The translations under genes were made by a program, and so were the position numbers. The notes under the pieces were generated by a model. The model made no database searches. It was not told the origin of the DNA and worked only from the letters and a program-made list of their open reading frames with translations. Below, in pieces: positions 42,996 to 52,785 of a stretch of 64,000 bases of DNA. The first letter of the stretch is position 1. The number at the start of each line of letters is the position of its first letter. The stretch is taken from contig JAQTIE010000003.1 of assembly GCA_029433475.1 (NCBI GenBank), positions 32,393 through 96,392 of the forward strand. Direction: 5' to 3'. This DNA is from Neisseriaceae bacterium ESL0693 (lineage in GTDB: Bacteria; Pseudomonadota; Gammaproteobacteria; Burkholderiales; Neisseriaceae).

Positions 42996-45953
42996 ATGAA
43001 TAAAATCCATAAAACGGTTTGGAATGCTGTATCAGGTAGTTGGGTTGCTACGTCTGAATTAACGAAGACACAGGGAAAATCGAATCAATTAAATAGTTTG
43101 CTGAAGTCTGCTATTGGATTGGCACTGTTTTCAGGTTTAGGCTCTGCTGCTTATGCGGCTGAATGTAATATTAATGAGCAAGGCCATTGGCATATTGGCG
43201 GTGGTCAATGTACTATTGATGGTCAGACACACAATACGCAATTGGGTACAGAAACCGGTCTTCATCTGGATAACAGTACGGTTGAAGTGAATGGTAATGG
43301 TAATCTGACCATTAATGCTACAACACAAAACAGTAATCAGAGCCGTTATAGTGCTAACGGTGTGCAGTTAACCAATAACAGTCAATTATCACTCAATGAT
43401 TTAACGGTTAATATTAAACCAGGTGAACAACATAAAACCAGTACCGGTAGTGGTGTGATTGTGGATGGTGGTTCCAGCTTAAACGCCAATAATGTGAACG
43501 TAAATGCGGTTTATGCTGGCGAAAGTCCTAACATTAGTGATTATGGTCCGGCCATCTCTTATGGCCTGTATGTTAATGGCAATAATGCTGCTAAAGAAAC
43601 GCAGGTGACCGTTAGCAAAGATGTCAATATTGACATCACCAATACCGCTGATTCTGAAGCCGGTCAATTTGGCCTGGCACCCCCTTTGTTGGCCGGTGTT
43701 CGCGTGATCAGTAACGGACAAGAAGGCAGTGCGGCTGCGTTGAAGGTGGATGGTAAATTAACCATTAATGCTTATGACAGCAGTACTTCAAATAGCGCTG
43801 ATTACATTACCGGTATCTACGTTTCGGGTAAAAACAGTAAGGTTTATCTGAATGACTCTGAAATTACGCTCGGTAAATCAGGACAATATTCCTCTGCATT
43901 AAAAATCGGTAAAAACCGCGATGTGGGTACGGGTGGCGGAGAGATTCATTCTCAGGGACATATGCTGTTAGACACCACTGCCGCAGAAGATGCGCCGACA
44001 GTACGTCTGGTGTCTTCCAATGCCAAATTGATGGCAAATTATGCTAAAAGCAGCAGTACCATTAAATCAGCCAATACAGCCATTTTATTTGGTACTTTGG
44101 ATTATCTGGAACGAAATCCGGCCACCGGTCAGGAAGTGGCTTTGAATAACGCCAAAATTACCACCACGGCCAAAGATAAATCATTAATTCTGGTGAATGC
44201 AGGTGTCAGTCAGGCCAAAATGACCTTGCAGGGTGAGAAAAGCGAAGCAACAGCAGCGGATAATGGCTGGTTGGTGGAAGTAGAAGACCCATCTAAATAT
44301 CTGGGTCATAAAACCGGTCTGACCTTTACTCTGGCTGATCAGGCAGTGGCCAAGGGGCTGATGAATGTTTCTGGTGAAGCCACTTTGGATGTTAATGTCC
44401 AGAATGGTGCTACCTGGCAGCTACAAGCCAAAAATGATCTGGATGAGCAACGTGCCAGTGTCACCAGTCTGAACCTGGTTAATGGCGGCGTATTAGATGC
44501 CAGCCATCCTCAGGCAGGCCATACGGGTGCTGATTATATCGTTCATGTGCCGTTACTCAACAATGATGGCGGTGTGATCAATCTGGCTGGTGGCAGCTAT
44601 CAGAATAAATTAACTATTGAAGGTGACTATCAGGGCGCGCATGGTGCGGTAGTGAAGGTCAATACCTTGTGGAATACCCCGGGCAGTATTGATGGTGCTG
44701 ATTCCAGCTCTGATGTTTTACACATCACCGGTACTGCTACTGGTACAACTACCATTCAGGCCGTGGGTGCTGATGGTACTGCAAATATTATTGACGGCAG
44801 TATTCAGCAGGCTAAAACACAATTAAATACCGTATCAGTAGTACAGGTAGATAAAGACAGTCAGGCCGATGCCTTTGTGGGTGAGGCCAAAACCAATGGT
44901 GCCGGTATGGCACAGCTGACCAGCAGTGCTACTGACAATGGTGGCCGCAATTATTTCTGGACGGTGGCTGCTAAAGATGAACACACTGGCCATGTCAGCG
45001 ATATTTATGCTTCAGCGGTGGCCGGTTATGTGGCCATGCCGCGTGTGAACATGGAACAAGGTTATGCCATGATCGGCACGCTGGCTGAGCGTCAGAGCGA
45101 CATGACACAACAGCAACAAGGTACAGTCTGGAGCCGCGTATTTGGTCAGCATCTGCGCCAGAATGGTAAGGAACGGCTGGATCTGGATACCGATATTTAT
45201 GGCTTCCAGATCGGACAAACCTGGTTAGACCGTGCTGTGGGTACTGATGGTCGTCAGTTGGTGAATGGCTATGTTGCCTACAGCCATGCCGATACTGATT
45301 TTGGTGATCAGTACCGTGCCGTTAATGGCATCGTGGTAGGGGATAAATATACCGGTAAAGCCAAAACCGATATGGCCAGTCTGGGCGTGAATACTACTTA
45401 TTACAGCGCCAGCGGCAGCTATGTTGATTTATTGGGACAATTAAGTTACTTGCATAATAAATACGATGCGCGCAGTGATGTACGCCATAACCAGAATGGC
45501 TGGGGTGCGGCTGCATCCGCAGAAGTAGGCCATCAGTTTATTTTATCTGATCAGGCTGGCTGGTCAATAACGCCACAAGCACAATTAATTTACCAATATG
45601 TGGATTTAAGCGACTTTAATGACGGTATCCGCGCGGTTGATCAGCACGATCAGCAGGCCGTACGTGGCCGCATTGGCGGTAAAGTGGCTTATAAGACAGA
45701 AAAACAACAGGCAGATACTTTCTATGCGGTGGCCAATGTCTGGCATGATTTCGTGAAAATGCACTCAGTGGATATTGGCGCCGATGCCATTCGCGAAAAC
45801 TATGCCAATAGTTGGGGTGAAATAGGCATGGGGGCGCAATTGCCGGTCAATAAAAACAGCCTGATTTATGGTGATGGCCGTTATCAGCATGATTTTGGCA
45901 GCCATAAGCGTGAAGGCTGGCGCGGTAGTATTGGTTTTAAATACAGCTGGTAA
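42996..45953 (+). CDS. Type Va autotransporter with ESPR-type signal and pertactin-like passenger
   Basis: This protein of 985 residues begins with an extended signal peptide region (MNKIHKTVWNAVSGSWVATS), then a hydrophobic core ending at AYA-AE near residue 56. The passenger (about 57-700) is rich in Asn, Thr, Ser and Gly with repeating short beta strands, as in a right-handed beta-helix. It contains GKSGQYSSALKIG and ADNGWLVEVEDPSK. The translocator barrel runs from about 708 (TVWSRVFGQHL) to the terminal aromatic motif GFKYSW. No protease or lipase catalytic motif is visible, so adhesion or surface display is the likely role. An in-frame ATG nine bases upstream (42987) is an alternative start. 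Its closest relative in the window is the next gene. Confidence 0.9.
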   Translation: MNKIHKTVWNAVSGSWVATSELTKTQGKSNQLNSLLKSAIGLALFSGLGSAAYAAECNINEQGHWHIGGGQCTIDGQTHNTQLGTETGLHLDNSTVEVNGNGNLTINATTQNSNQSRYSANGVQLTNNSQLSLNDLTVNIKPGEQHKTSTGSGVIVDGGSSLNANNVNVNAVYAGESPNISDYGPAISYGLYVNGNNAAKETQVTVSKDVNIDITNTADSEAGQFGLAPPLLAGVRVISNGQEGSAAALKVDGKLTINAYDSSTSNSADYITGIYVSGKNSKVYLNDSEITLGKSGQYSSALKIGKNRDVGTGGGEIHSQGHMLLDTTAAEDAPTVRLVSSNAKLMANYAKSSSTIKSANTAILFGTLDYLERNPATGQEVALNNAKITTTAKDKSLILVNAGVSQAKMTLQGEKSEATAADNGWLVEVEDPSKYLGHKTGLTFTLADQAVAKGLMNVSGEATLDVNVQNGATWQLQAKNDLDEQRASVTSLNLVNGGVLDASHPQAGHTGADYIVHVPLLNNDGGVINLAGGSYQNKLTIEGDYQGAHGAVVKVNTLWNTPGSIDGADSSSDVLHITGTATGTTTIQAVGADGTANIIDGSIQQAKTQLNTVSVVQVDKDSQADAFVGEAKTNGAGMAQLTSSATDNGGRNYFWTVAAKDEHTGHVSDIYASAVAGYVAMPRVNMEQGYAMIGTLAERQSDMTQQQQGTVWSRVFGQHLRQNGKERLDLDTDIYGFQIGQTWLDRAVGTDGRQLVNGYVAYSHADTDFGDQYRAVNGIVVGDKYTGKAKTDMASLGVNTTYYSASGSYVDLLGQLSYLHNKYDARSDVRHNQNGWGAAASAEVGHQFILSDQAGWSITPQAQLIYQYVDLSDFNDGIRAVDQHDQQAVRGRIGGKVAYKTEKQQADTFYAVANVWHDFVKMHSVDIGADAIRENYANSWGEIGMGAQLPVNKNSLIYGDGRYQHDFGSHKREGWRGSIGFKYSW

Positions 45954-46055
45954 TTACATTAATTATCATTTAAATACATAAATATAGGTTACTATGTCAA
46001 TAATGCATGCTTGCGAGAATATAAATCTGTTGTTGTAAATATTTATGAGGAAAAT

Positions 46056-49000
46056 ATGAATAAGATATACCGGATAATCTGGAGTTCTGTTTCAGGTAGC
46101 TGGACTGTCGCCTCGGAACTGACGAAATCAAATAAAAAATCGGGCACATGTTTATCTAAAGCAGGTGTGATCGGTTCTATTTTGCTTTTTTCCGGATTCA
46201 GTGCTGTGGTTTATGCAGATGAATGTAAGGTCAGACAGTCGACCGGTTTATGGTCTGTGGCTGCGGGAACCACTTGTGAAATTACCGGTCAGTCCAAGCA
46301 ATTTACTTTAGGTCTGAATGATAAGGGCCTGGGGCTGACCAACAGCACGGTCAATGTGATCGGTGATGGCAATCTGGATATTGATGGTCGTATTTTCAGT
46401 GTGAATAATTTCCAGCGTTATCTTTCCAAAGGCATTGATTTATATAATAGTAGCTTAACAGCGAATGATTTGCATGTGAATCTGTTTTCTGACGATCCGG
46501 GTAAGGCTGCTTCGGTGATGGGTATTCGTGTGTCTACTGGTGCTAACCTGGCTGCCAGAGATGTGACTTCTACGGTGGTTTATACAGGGGAAAGTACCAA
46601 TAACAATAGTTACAATGCCAGTTATGGTGGTAATCCCAGTGGTCTTTCCTATGCCATGGGTATGGCGTCTTCAAAGGGTGCTACGACCAAGACAACGCAG
46701 GCAACAGTTCATGATGCTACGCTGAGTATTACCAATACACCAGCAACCAATATCGGTGCTGATAATGCAGTGACGGATCAGCTGGTGGGCTTATATGTGG
46801 CGGGCGATGATACGAGCACCAAAGCCAATGCTGTTTTTACCTCGACAGGTAAGGTGACGGTGAATGCCTATGACAGTAGTGTGCCCTCCTCACAGTCCAA
46901 AGGTGATCCTGATTATCGCGCGGATTATATTGTCGGCATTGCAGTATCCGGTGCCGGCAGTAAGATTAATCTGCATGATTCAGACGTGACGCTTGGTAAA
47001 TCAGGTCAGTATTCTTCCGCTCTGAAAATCGGCAGATTGCAGGAAACCAGCAGCAGCGGCGGAGATATTGCATCAGACGGACATATGGTGTTGAACAGTA
47101 CGGCCGAGTCTACTGCACCGACAGTCCGTCTGGTTGCTGATAATTCCAAACTGATTGCGGATTATGATGGCAGCTCCAGTGACATTCAGTCTGGCAGTAC
47201 AGCCATTTTGTTTGGTAATGAAGATCATTTCATTAAAAATGTTTCTACGAAGCCTAAAGAAGAAGCATTGATGAATCTGATTACGATCAGAAAGGAAGCC
47301 AAAGATCAGGAAGTCCGGCTGAAAGATGCCAAAGTGACCACGACGGCCAATGATGCATCGCTGTTTGTGACTCAGGCAGGTGTGACCAATGCACAACTGA
47401 CCATTACCGGTGCTGGCAGCGAAGTCAAGGCTGCCGATAACGGTTGGCTGACCGAGGTGGAAGACCCGAGTAAATGGGATGGCAAGCAGGCTTCCATGAC
47501 GTTTAATCTGGATAACAAGGCAGTTGCAGAAGGACAGATGACGACTTCGGGTACTTCAACGTTGGATGTGAATGTCACCAATGATGCGGTATGGCGTCTG
47601 AAACCGAAAGGTGATCTGAGTGAGCAGGCATCTAATCTGACCAATCTGAATCTGTCCAGTGGCGGGGTTCTCGATGCGTCTGCCTATTCGACTTCAGCTG
47701 GTGTGGCCGATTACACCATTAAAGTACCGCAATTCAATAATGATGGCGGTGTGATTATGTTATCAACCGGTAAATATAAAAACACGCTGACGATTGATGG
47801 CGATTATGCCGGTAGCAATGGCGCTGCCGTGCAGGTGAATGCTTTTGATACACAGGGTGCGCCAGCGGATCCGGCGGTGCTGCATATTACCGGTTCTGCC
47901 ACTGGTCAGACGGTTATTCATGCGCAAGATGCCAGTAATCTGAATGGCGATATCAACGAGAATAAAAATAAACTGAATTCGGCACTGACCATCCAGATTG
48001 ATCAAGATAGTCCGGCTGATGTCTTTATTGGTGACGCGGCCACGACCGGTGCAGGTCTGGCGCAGTTAACCAGTACAGTGGATGAGAATGGCAAGCAGGT
48101 ATATTACTGGACGCTGAACACCAAACCGGATAATGGTTCTACTGATGGTTCTGGCTCTATTGATGGTTCTGGTGCTACCAATGGCTCTGGTTCTGCTCAT
48201 GGCTCTTCCGGGCACCATGGTGGCGGTCATGGGGGTGGTAAAGATATCTATGCTGCGCCAGTAGCTGGTTATGTGGTGATGCCAAGAGTCAATGCCGAGC
48301 AGAATTATGCCGCTATTGCCACTTTGCAGCAGCGTCGCGCTGAAGGCAGCAATACGCCCGACTGGGTACGGACATTCGGCCAGCATCTGGCTCAGGATGG
48401 TAAAACCCGCCTGAACATGAACAGTGATATTTATGGCTTTCAGTTCGGTCATGATTTCCGTGATGAAGTCAGTGATCAGGGTAACCGCAGTGTTACTGGG
48501 GCTTATGTTGTTTATAGCCATGCCGATACTGATTTTTCTGACCGGTATCGTGCGGTCAATGCACAGGTGGTGGCGGATAAATACACCGGTAAAGGTAAAT
48601 CGGATCTGGCTGGTATTGGTATCACCAATACGTGGTATATGGCCAATGGCAGCTATGTGGATGTGCTGGGTCAGGTCAGCTATCTGCATGACAAGTATGA
48701 AGGACGTGATGGTTCACGCAAAAGTCAGAATGGCTGGAGTGGCGCATTGTCCGCTGAAGCAGGTCATGGTTTCGGTATAGGATCGCTGGGAAACAGTAAC
48801 TGGATTCTGGAACCGCAGGCGCAGTTGATTTACCAGTACGTTAATCTGCACCACTTTAATGATGGCATACGGCAGGTTGATCAGAATAATCAACAGGCTT
48901 TGCGTGGTCGTGTCGGTGCTCGTCTGGCTATGAATCGCAGTCATGATCAGAACCTACCGCAAAGTTTTTATCTGCTGGCTAATGTATGGCATGATTTTAT

Positions 49001-49199
49001 TAATCCGAATGGCGTGGATATTGGTGCTGACCGGATTAAAGAACGCTATAGCCGCAGCTGGGGAGAGCTGGGTCTGGGCACCCAGATTCCGGTGATGAAA
49101 AATGGTGCGGTTTATGGTGATGGCGGCTATCAGCATGATTTCGGCTCTACCAAACGTCATGGCTGGCGTGGTAATCTGGGCTTTAAATTGAGCTGGTAA
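46056..49199 (+). CDS. Type Va autotransporter, paralogue of the preceding gene, with His/Gly-rich linker
   Basis: This protein of 1047 residues starts MNKIYRIIWSSVSGSWTVAS (ESPR) after GAGG; a 15-codon upstream extension is rejected. Signal cleavage is likely at VYA-DE. The passenger shares blocks with its neighbour (GKSGQYSSALKIG, ADNGWLTEVEDPSKW, NNDGGVI). A Ser/Gly/His linker near residues 693-728 (SGHHGGGHGGGK at its end) is absent from the first copy. The barrel starts near 768 (PDWVRTFGQHL) and ends GFKLSW. No catalytic motif is visible. It lies 102 bases after the first copy without a clear terminator between them, so they may be co-transcribed. A strong terminator follows. Confidence 0.9.
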   Translation: MNKIYRIIWSSVSGSWTVASELTKSNKKSGTCLSKAGVIGSILLFSGFSAVVYADECKVRQSTGLWSVAAGTTCEITGQSKQFTLGLNDKGLGLTNSTVNVIGDGNLDIDGRIFSVNNFQRYLSKGIDLYNSSLTANDLHVNLFSDDPGKAASVMGIRVSTGANLAARDVTSTVVYTGESTNNNSYNASYGGNPSGLSYAMGMASSKGATTKTTQATVHDATLSITNTPATNIGADNAVTDQLVGLYVAGDDTSTKANAVFTSTGKVTVNAYDSSVPSSQSKGDPDYRADYIVGIAVSGAGSKINLHDSDVTLGKSGQYSSALKIGRLQETSSSGGDIASDGHMVLNSTAESTAPTVRLVADNSKLIADYDGSSSDIQSGSTAILFGNEDHFIKNVSTKPKEEALMNLITIRKEAKDQEVRLKDAKVTTTANDASLFVTQAGVTNAQLTITGAGSEVKAADNGWLTEVEDPSKWDGKQASMTFNLDNKAVAEGQMTTSGTSTLDVNVTNDAVWRLKPKGDLSEQASNLTNLNLSSGGVLDASAYSTSAGVADYTIKVPQFNNDGGVIMLSTGKYKNTLTIDGDYAGSNGAAVQVNAFDTQGAPADPAVLHITGSATGQTVIHAQDASNLNGDINENKNKLNSALTIQIDQDSPADVFIGDAATTGAGLAQLTSTVDENGKQVYYWTLNTKPDNGSTDGSGSIDGSGATNGSGSAHGSSGHHGGGHGGGKDIYAAPVAGYVVMPRVNAEQNYAAIATLQQRRAEGSNTPDWVRTFGQHLAQDGKTRLNMNSDIYGFQFGHDFRDEVSDQGNRSVTGAYVVYSHADTDFSDRYRAVNAQVVADKYTGKGKSDLAGIGITNTWYMANGSYVDVLGQVSYLHDKYEGRDGSRKSQNGWSGALSAEAGHGFGIGSLGNSNWILEPQAQLIYQYVNLHHFNDGIRQVDQNNQQALRGRVGARLAMNRSHDQNLPQSFYLLANVWHDFINPNGVDIGADRIKERYSRSWGELGLGTQIPVMKNGAVYGDGGYQHDFGSTKRHGWRGNLGFKLSW

Positions 49200-49238
49200 A
49201 TAATTTCTGTTGTTAAAAACAGCAATGAAGTAAACAGG

Positions 49239-49270
49239 CCGATACAGTGATTGAGCTGTATCGGTTTTTT
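49239..49270 (+). terminator. Rho-independent terminator after the autotransporter pair
   Basis: CCGATACAG (49239-49247) pairs with CTGTATCGG (49256-49264), followed by six T residues. Confidence 0.9.
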
Positions 49271-49756
49271 AATGGCCGTTGGTTTATTCTGCCGGCAGAT
49301 AGATTGTGCATGGCAGAAAAACAGATTTTACTGATCAGTGCTGGCATAGGGGTTGAGTGATCATGTATGGCAGACTCTGTCAATAAAATGACATGCATGA
49401 GATAGGGTGAACGTGACGAACTGTTCATCGTCTGTTTGGTCGGGATGGAATTCGGAATCGGTTCACCGGAAAATAGCCATAAGTTATACCTATTGCAATA
49501 GGGTGGTGACTGTTTTTGCTTTGTGCTCTGTCAGCTAAATTCTGCCGGCAGTTCAGCGCTATATAATTTGAAATAAATATTATTAAATCAATGAAATAGC
49601 AGTTTATGTAACCGATTAATATGTTGTTACTGCCATAAAATTAAAGCAGAAATCAGTGGTCTGTAACAGACTTGATGACTGCTTTTTATGTATTATCCAG
49701 CTTATTCGGATATCAGACTGCCCGGCACAGGCCGTTATGTCAGCATTTGATTATGC
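49271..49756. other. 486-bp intergenic region with a 13-bp direct repeat
   Basis: ATTCTGCCGGCAG occurs at 49286-49298 and again at 49539-49551; its core CTGCCGGCAG is palindromic. No coding frame with family similarity is visible. The region lies between the convergent autotransporter and aminotransferase genes. Confidence 0.55.
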
Positions 49757-50941
49757 TTATAATGATTGCCGGTATTCACTGATGGCTGCACTTAGGCGGC
49801 GTATGCCTTCGCGAATCTCTGCTTCATCTGCAGTACAGTAACTCATGCGCAGGTGATTTTTATGAATTTCATTGGCAAAGAAAGGTTCGCCCGGTACAAA
49901 TGCCACGCCATGACGTATGGCAATATAAAACAAATCTGTAGCAGACCAGTTTTCTGGTAAAGTCAGCCATAAAAACATACCGCCTTCAGGATGGGTAGCA
50001 GTGATTTCGGGTAGCTCTGCACTAAGTGCCTCAACCATAACATGACGCTGGTGGGCATAGGCAGCTTTAATCTTACTGATATGCTCATCCATGGAATTGT
50101 CCTGTAGATACTGTGCCAGTATACGCTGGGTCAAATAGCTGGTGTGCAGATCGGCAGCCTGCTTGGCGACAATCAGCTTATCCATAATGGCTTCCGGTAC
50201 CACCATCCAGCCCAGACGCAGGCCGGGCGAGCATATTTTAGAAAAACTGCCAAGCATGATGGTACGTTCAGGCGCCCATTTATAAACGGGGAACAGGTCT
50301 TCACCCATAAAGCGCAGTTCGCCATAAGGATTGTCTTCAATCATGATTGCCTGAGTGCGATTGAGCCATTCACCCAGCTCTTGGCGGTTTTGACGACTGT
50401 AGGTTAAACCGGTCGGATTCTGGAAATTAGGCACACCGTAAAAGAATTTACACTGGTGTTGCTGATATACCTGATTTAATTTTTCCAGATCGATGCCGTC
50501 TTTGGTTAACGGCACACTGTGAAAACGCGGCTGATACATCTGAAAAGCCTGAATGGCACCGAGATAACTGGGGTGTTCAACTACCACGTTGTCACCCACA
50601 TTCAGAAATAATTTACCGATTAAATCCAGTGCCTGTTGTGAGCCGCTGGTAATCAGTATCTGTTCCGGTGAAATGGTCAGATTGTAACGGCGATAACGAT
50701 CAGCAATCCATTGACGCAAAGGTAAATAGCCTTCAGAAGTGCTGTATTGCAGCACATTGGCGCCATCTTCCTCTAATACCTTGTTGGCCGCTGCCTGAAT
50801 CTGTTTGACCGGAAACAGGGCTTTATTGGGCAAACCACCAGCAAATGAAATAATGTGATCGCTTTGAGTGACTTTAAGAATTTCGCGGATAAATGATTTA
50901 GAGGTATTATTGATTGCATCGGAAAAAGTATACTGATTCAT
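49757..50941 (-). CDS. PLP-dependent aminotransferase, class I/II (2-aminoadipate/KAT-II type)
   Basis: The 394-residue fold-type I aminotransferase has ISFAGGLPNKALFP at the N-terminus, ILITSGSQQALDLIGK, NFQNPTGLTYS, the PLP lysine in MLGSFSKICSPGLRLGW, and GMFLWLTLP. These place it in the 2-aminoadipate / kynurenine aminotransferase-like subgroup (LysN, KAT-II), whose members have broad specificity. There is no N-terminal GntR DNA-binding domain, so it is not a MocR regulator. The true substrate cannot be read from the sequence. The gene is alone on the minus strand, converging on the autotransporter pair. Confidence 0.85.
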   Translation of the reverse strand: MNQYTFSDAINNTSKSFIREILKVTQSDHIISFAGGLPNKALFPVKQIQAAANKVLEEDGANVLQYSTSEGYLPLRQWIADRYRRYNLTISPEQILITSGSQQALDLIGKLFLNVGDNVVVEHPSYLGAIQAFQMYQPRFHSVPLTKDGIDLEKLNQVYQQHQCKFFYGVPNFQNPTGLTYSRQNRQELGEWLNRTQAIMIEDNPYGELRFMGEDLFPVYKWAPERTIMLGSFSKICSPGLRLGWMVVPEAIMDKLIVAKQAADLHTSYLTQRILAQYLQDNSMDEHISKIKAAYAHQRHVMVEALSAELPEITATHPEGGMFLWLTLPENWSATDLFYIAIRHGVAFVPGEPFFANEIHKNHLRMSYCTADEAEIREGIRRLSAAISEYRQSL

Positions 50942-51255
50942 GGTCCTTGCCTGTATCGCTGTAAAAGTAAAAAGTCATGTGATTCATCTGTATTAATGGT
51001 TGTTTATACAATGATAATATCAATGCCGTGATAATTATTCTGATCATCATTCATGATAAAATCATGGTATTAATGACATTGCAGATAAATATTGTAGAAA
51101 CAAACCACTGATCTATTAATTCTTATCCTGAAGTGGTAAAAATGCAAGTGTGGCACCAAGTATTTTTATATCTAAATGATTTTGAGTGAATTTTTATTTA
51201 CATTGTCCTGCTTTACCACACTGTATGTCACCTTGCAGGCTGCTGATCGGCGTCA
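50942..51255. other. 314-bp intergenic region between lysA and the aminotransferase gene
   Basis: AT-rich, with no coding frame, tRNA or clear terminator for lysA. It presumably contains the aminotransferase promoter (minus strand). Confidence 0.5.
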
Positions 51256-52491
51256 TTAGCAGAGACAACTTTGTTCATTACTTAATAATTCAGACCAGCT
51301 TTCCCGCCGACGAATCAGATGATGCTGGTTGCCATTGACCCACACTTCAGCGGCACGACCACGGCTATTATAATTACTGGCCATACTGCTGGCATAAGCG
51401 CCGGCGCTGTGAATAGCCAGTAAATCACCACTTTGAGCCGCAATCATGCGCTCTTTGGCCAGAAAATCACCCGATTCACACACTGGTCCCACAATATCCG
51501 CCAGAAATGTCTCGCCAGCAGGATCAGTGATATTACTGATGTGGTGATAAGCGTCATACAGCGCTGGCCGCATTAAGTCATTCATGGCTGCGTCTACGAT
51601 CACAAAATTTTTTGTCTGCGCTGGTTTGACATATTCTACGGTGGTTAACAGTACACCCGCATTACCCACCAGACTACGACCCGGCTCCAGCACCAAGCGG
51701 ATGGCGCGCCCTTGTAAACGACTGATCACCGCCCGGGCATAAGCTGCCAGATCAGGCACAGGCTCATCATGATAGACAATACCGATACCGCCGCCCAGAT
51801 CAATATGGCTTAATGTAATGCCTGATGCAGCCAATTGATCCACCAATAATAATAATCGCTCTAACGCCTCAATTAATGGTGATAAATCGGTCAGCTGGGA
51901 ACCAATATGGCAGTCAATACCGACAATATGCAGATGCGGCGAGGCTGCCGCTTGCTGGTAAGCCGTCAAGGCATCGGCGTAGGCAATACCGAATTTATTG
52001 TTTTTCAGGCCGGTGGAAATATACGGATGCGTATTGGCGTCTACGTCCGGATTAATGCGTAAAGAAACCGGTGCGATCTTATGCATGCGGCTGGCAATGT
52101 CATTAATCCGCGCCAGTTCAGGCAGGGATTCTACATTAAAGCAATAAATACCGCTATTTAGAGCAAACTCAATTTCGGCAACACTTTTGCCCACTCCGGA
52201 AAAAATGGTTTTAGCTGCCTGACCACCCGCAGCCAATACCCGCGCCAGTTCACCACCGGAAACAATATCGAAGCCACAACCCAAACGGGCAAAATACCGC
52301 AGCAGTGATAAATTGCTGTTGGCCTTGACTGCATAGCAGATCAAAGGTTGCAGTGTCGCAAATGCCTGCTGATAATGTGTGACTGCCTGAGTAATTTTTT
52401 CCTGACTATAGACATACAATGGGGTGCCGTATTGTGCGGCCAGATCGGTGTATGCTACTGCCTCACAAAAAGTATAATCAGTTTTTGTCAT
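51256..52491 (-). CDS. lysA: Diaminopimelate decarboxylase
   Basis: The 411-residue fold-type III PLP enzyme makes L-lysine from meso-diaminopimelate. The PLP lysine is Lys56 in CYAVKANS. GCGFDIVSGGEL, HIGSQL, the glycine loop LGGGIGI, EPGRSLVGNAG and the substrate-binding GPVCESGDFLAK and AGAYASSMASNYN are all present. Length is typical. Its start overlaps the end of lptM by 14 bases; the lptM-lysA pair divergent from cyaY is common in proteobacteria. Confidence 0.95.
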   Translation of the reverse strand: MTKTDYTFCEAVAYTDLAAQYGTPLYVYSQEKITQAVTHYQQAFATLQPLICYAVKANSNLSLLRYFARLGCGFDIVSGGELARVLAAGGQAAKTIFSGVGKSVAEIEFALNSGIYCFNVESLPELARINDIASRMHKIAPVSLRINPDVDANTHPYISTGLKNNKFGIAYADALTAYQQAAASPHLHIVGIDCHIGSQLTDLSPLIEALERLLLLVDQLAASGITLSHIDLGGGIGIVYHDEPVPDLAAYARAVISRLQGRAIRLVLEPGRSLVGNAGVLLTTVEYVKPAQTKNFVIVDAAMNDLMRPALYDAYHHISNITDPAGETFLADIVGPVCESGDFLAKERMIAAQSGDLLAIHSAGAYASSMASNYNSRGRAAEVWVNGNQHHLIRRRESWSELLSNEQSCLC

Positions 52492-52657
52492 GATGTTCGG
52501 GTAGATTTTCAGGGTTGATCGGCGTAATGGTCAGACCTGTTTGTACGGGCTTAAACTGAGTTTTATCACCTTCTTTAGGCAGGTACAGATTACCTTTATA
52601 GCCGCAGGCGGTTAATAAACTCATCAGAACGAGACTGAAACATAAAAAGCGTGACAT
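52478..52657 (-). CDS. lptM: Small lipoprotein LptM (YifL family)
   Basis: The 59-residue product has a signal peptide with lipobox LLTAC (Cys18) followed by GYKGNLYLP, the LptM/YifL signature. This small lipoprotein helps oxidative maturation of the LptDE lipopolysaccharide translocon in E. coli. The ATG of MSRFLCFSL is chosen; an in-frame ATG 12 bases upstream (52669) is possible and longer extensions are not conserved. It overlaps lysA by 14 bases and starts about 130 bases from the divergent cyaY. Confidence 0.88.
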   Translation of the reverse strand: MSRFLCFSLVLMSLLTACGYKGNLYLPKEGDKTQFKPVQTGLTITPINPENLPEHHDKN

Positions 52658-52785
52658 GGCATAACTCATATAATAATAAAACACCGCTTCACTCTGTTGA
52701 TTGAGTGAAAAACTAGGATTCAAGGGCATTATATGGCAAGATAACCACTCAAATACAATTAACTTAACTTAAAGCGCTAAATAAC

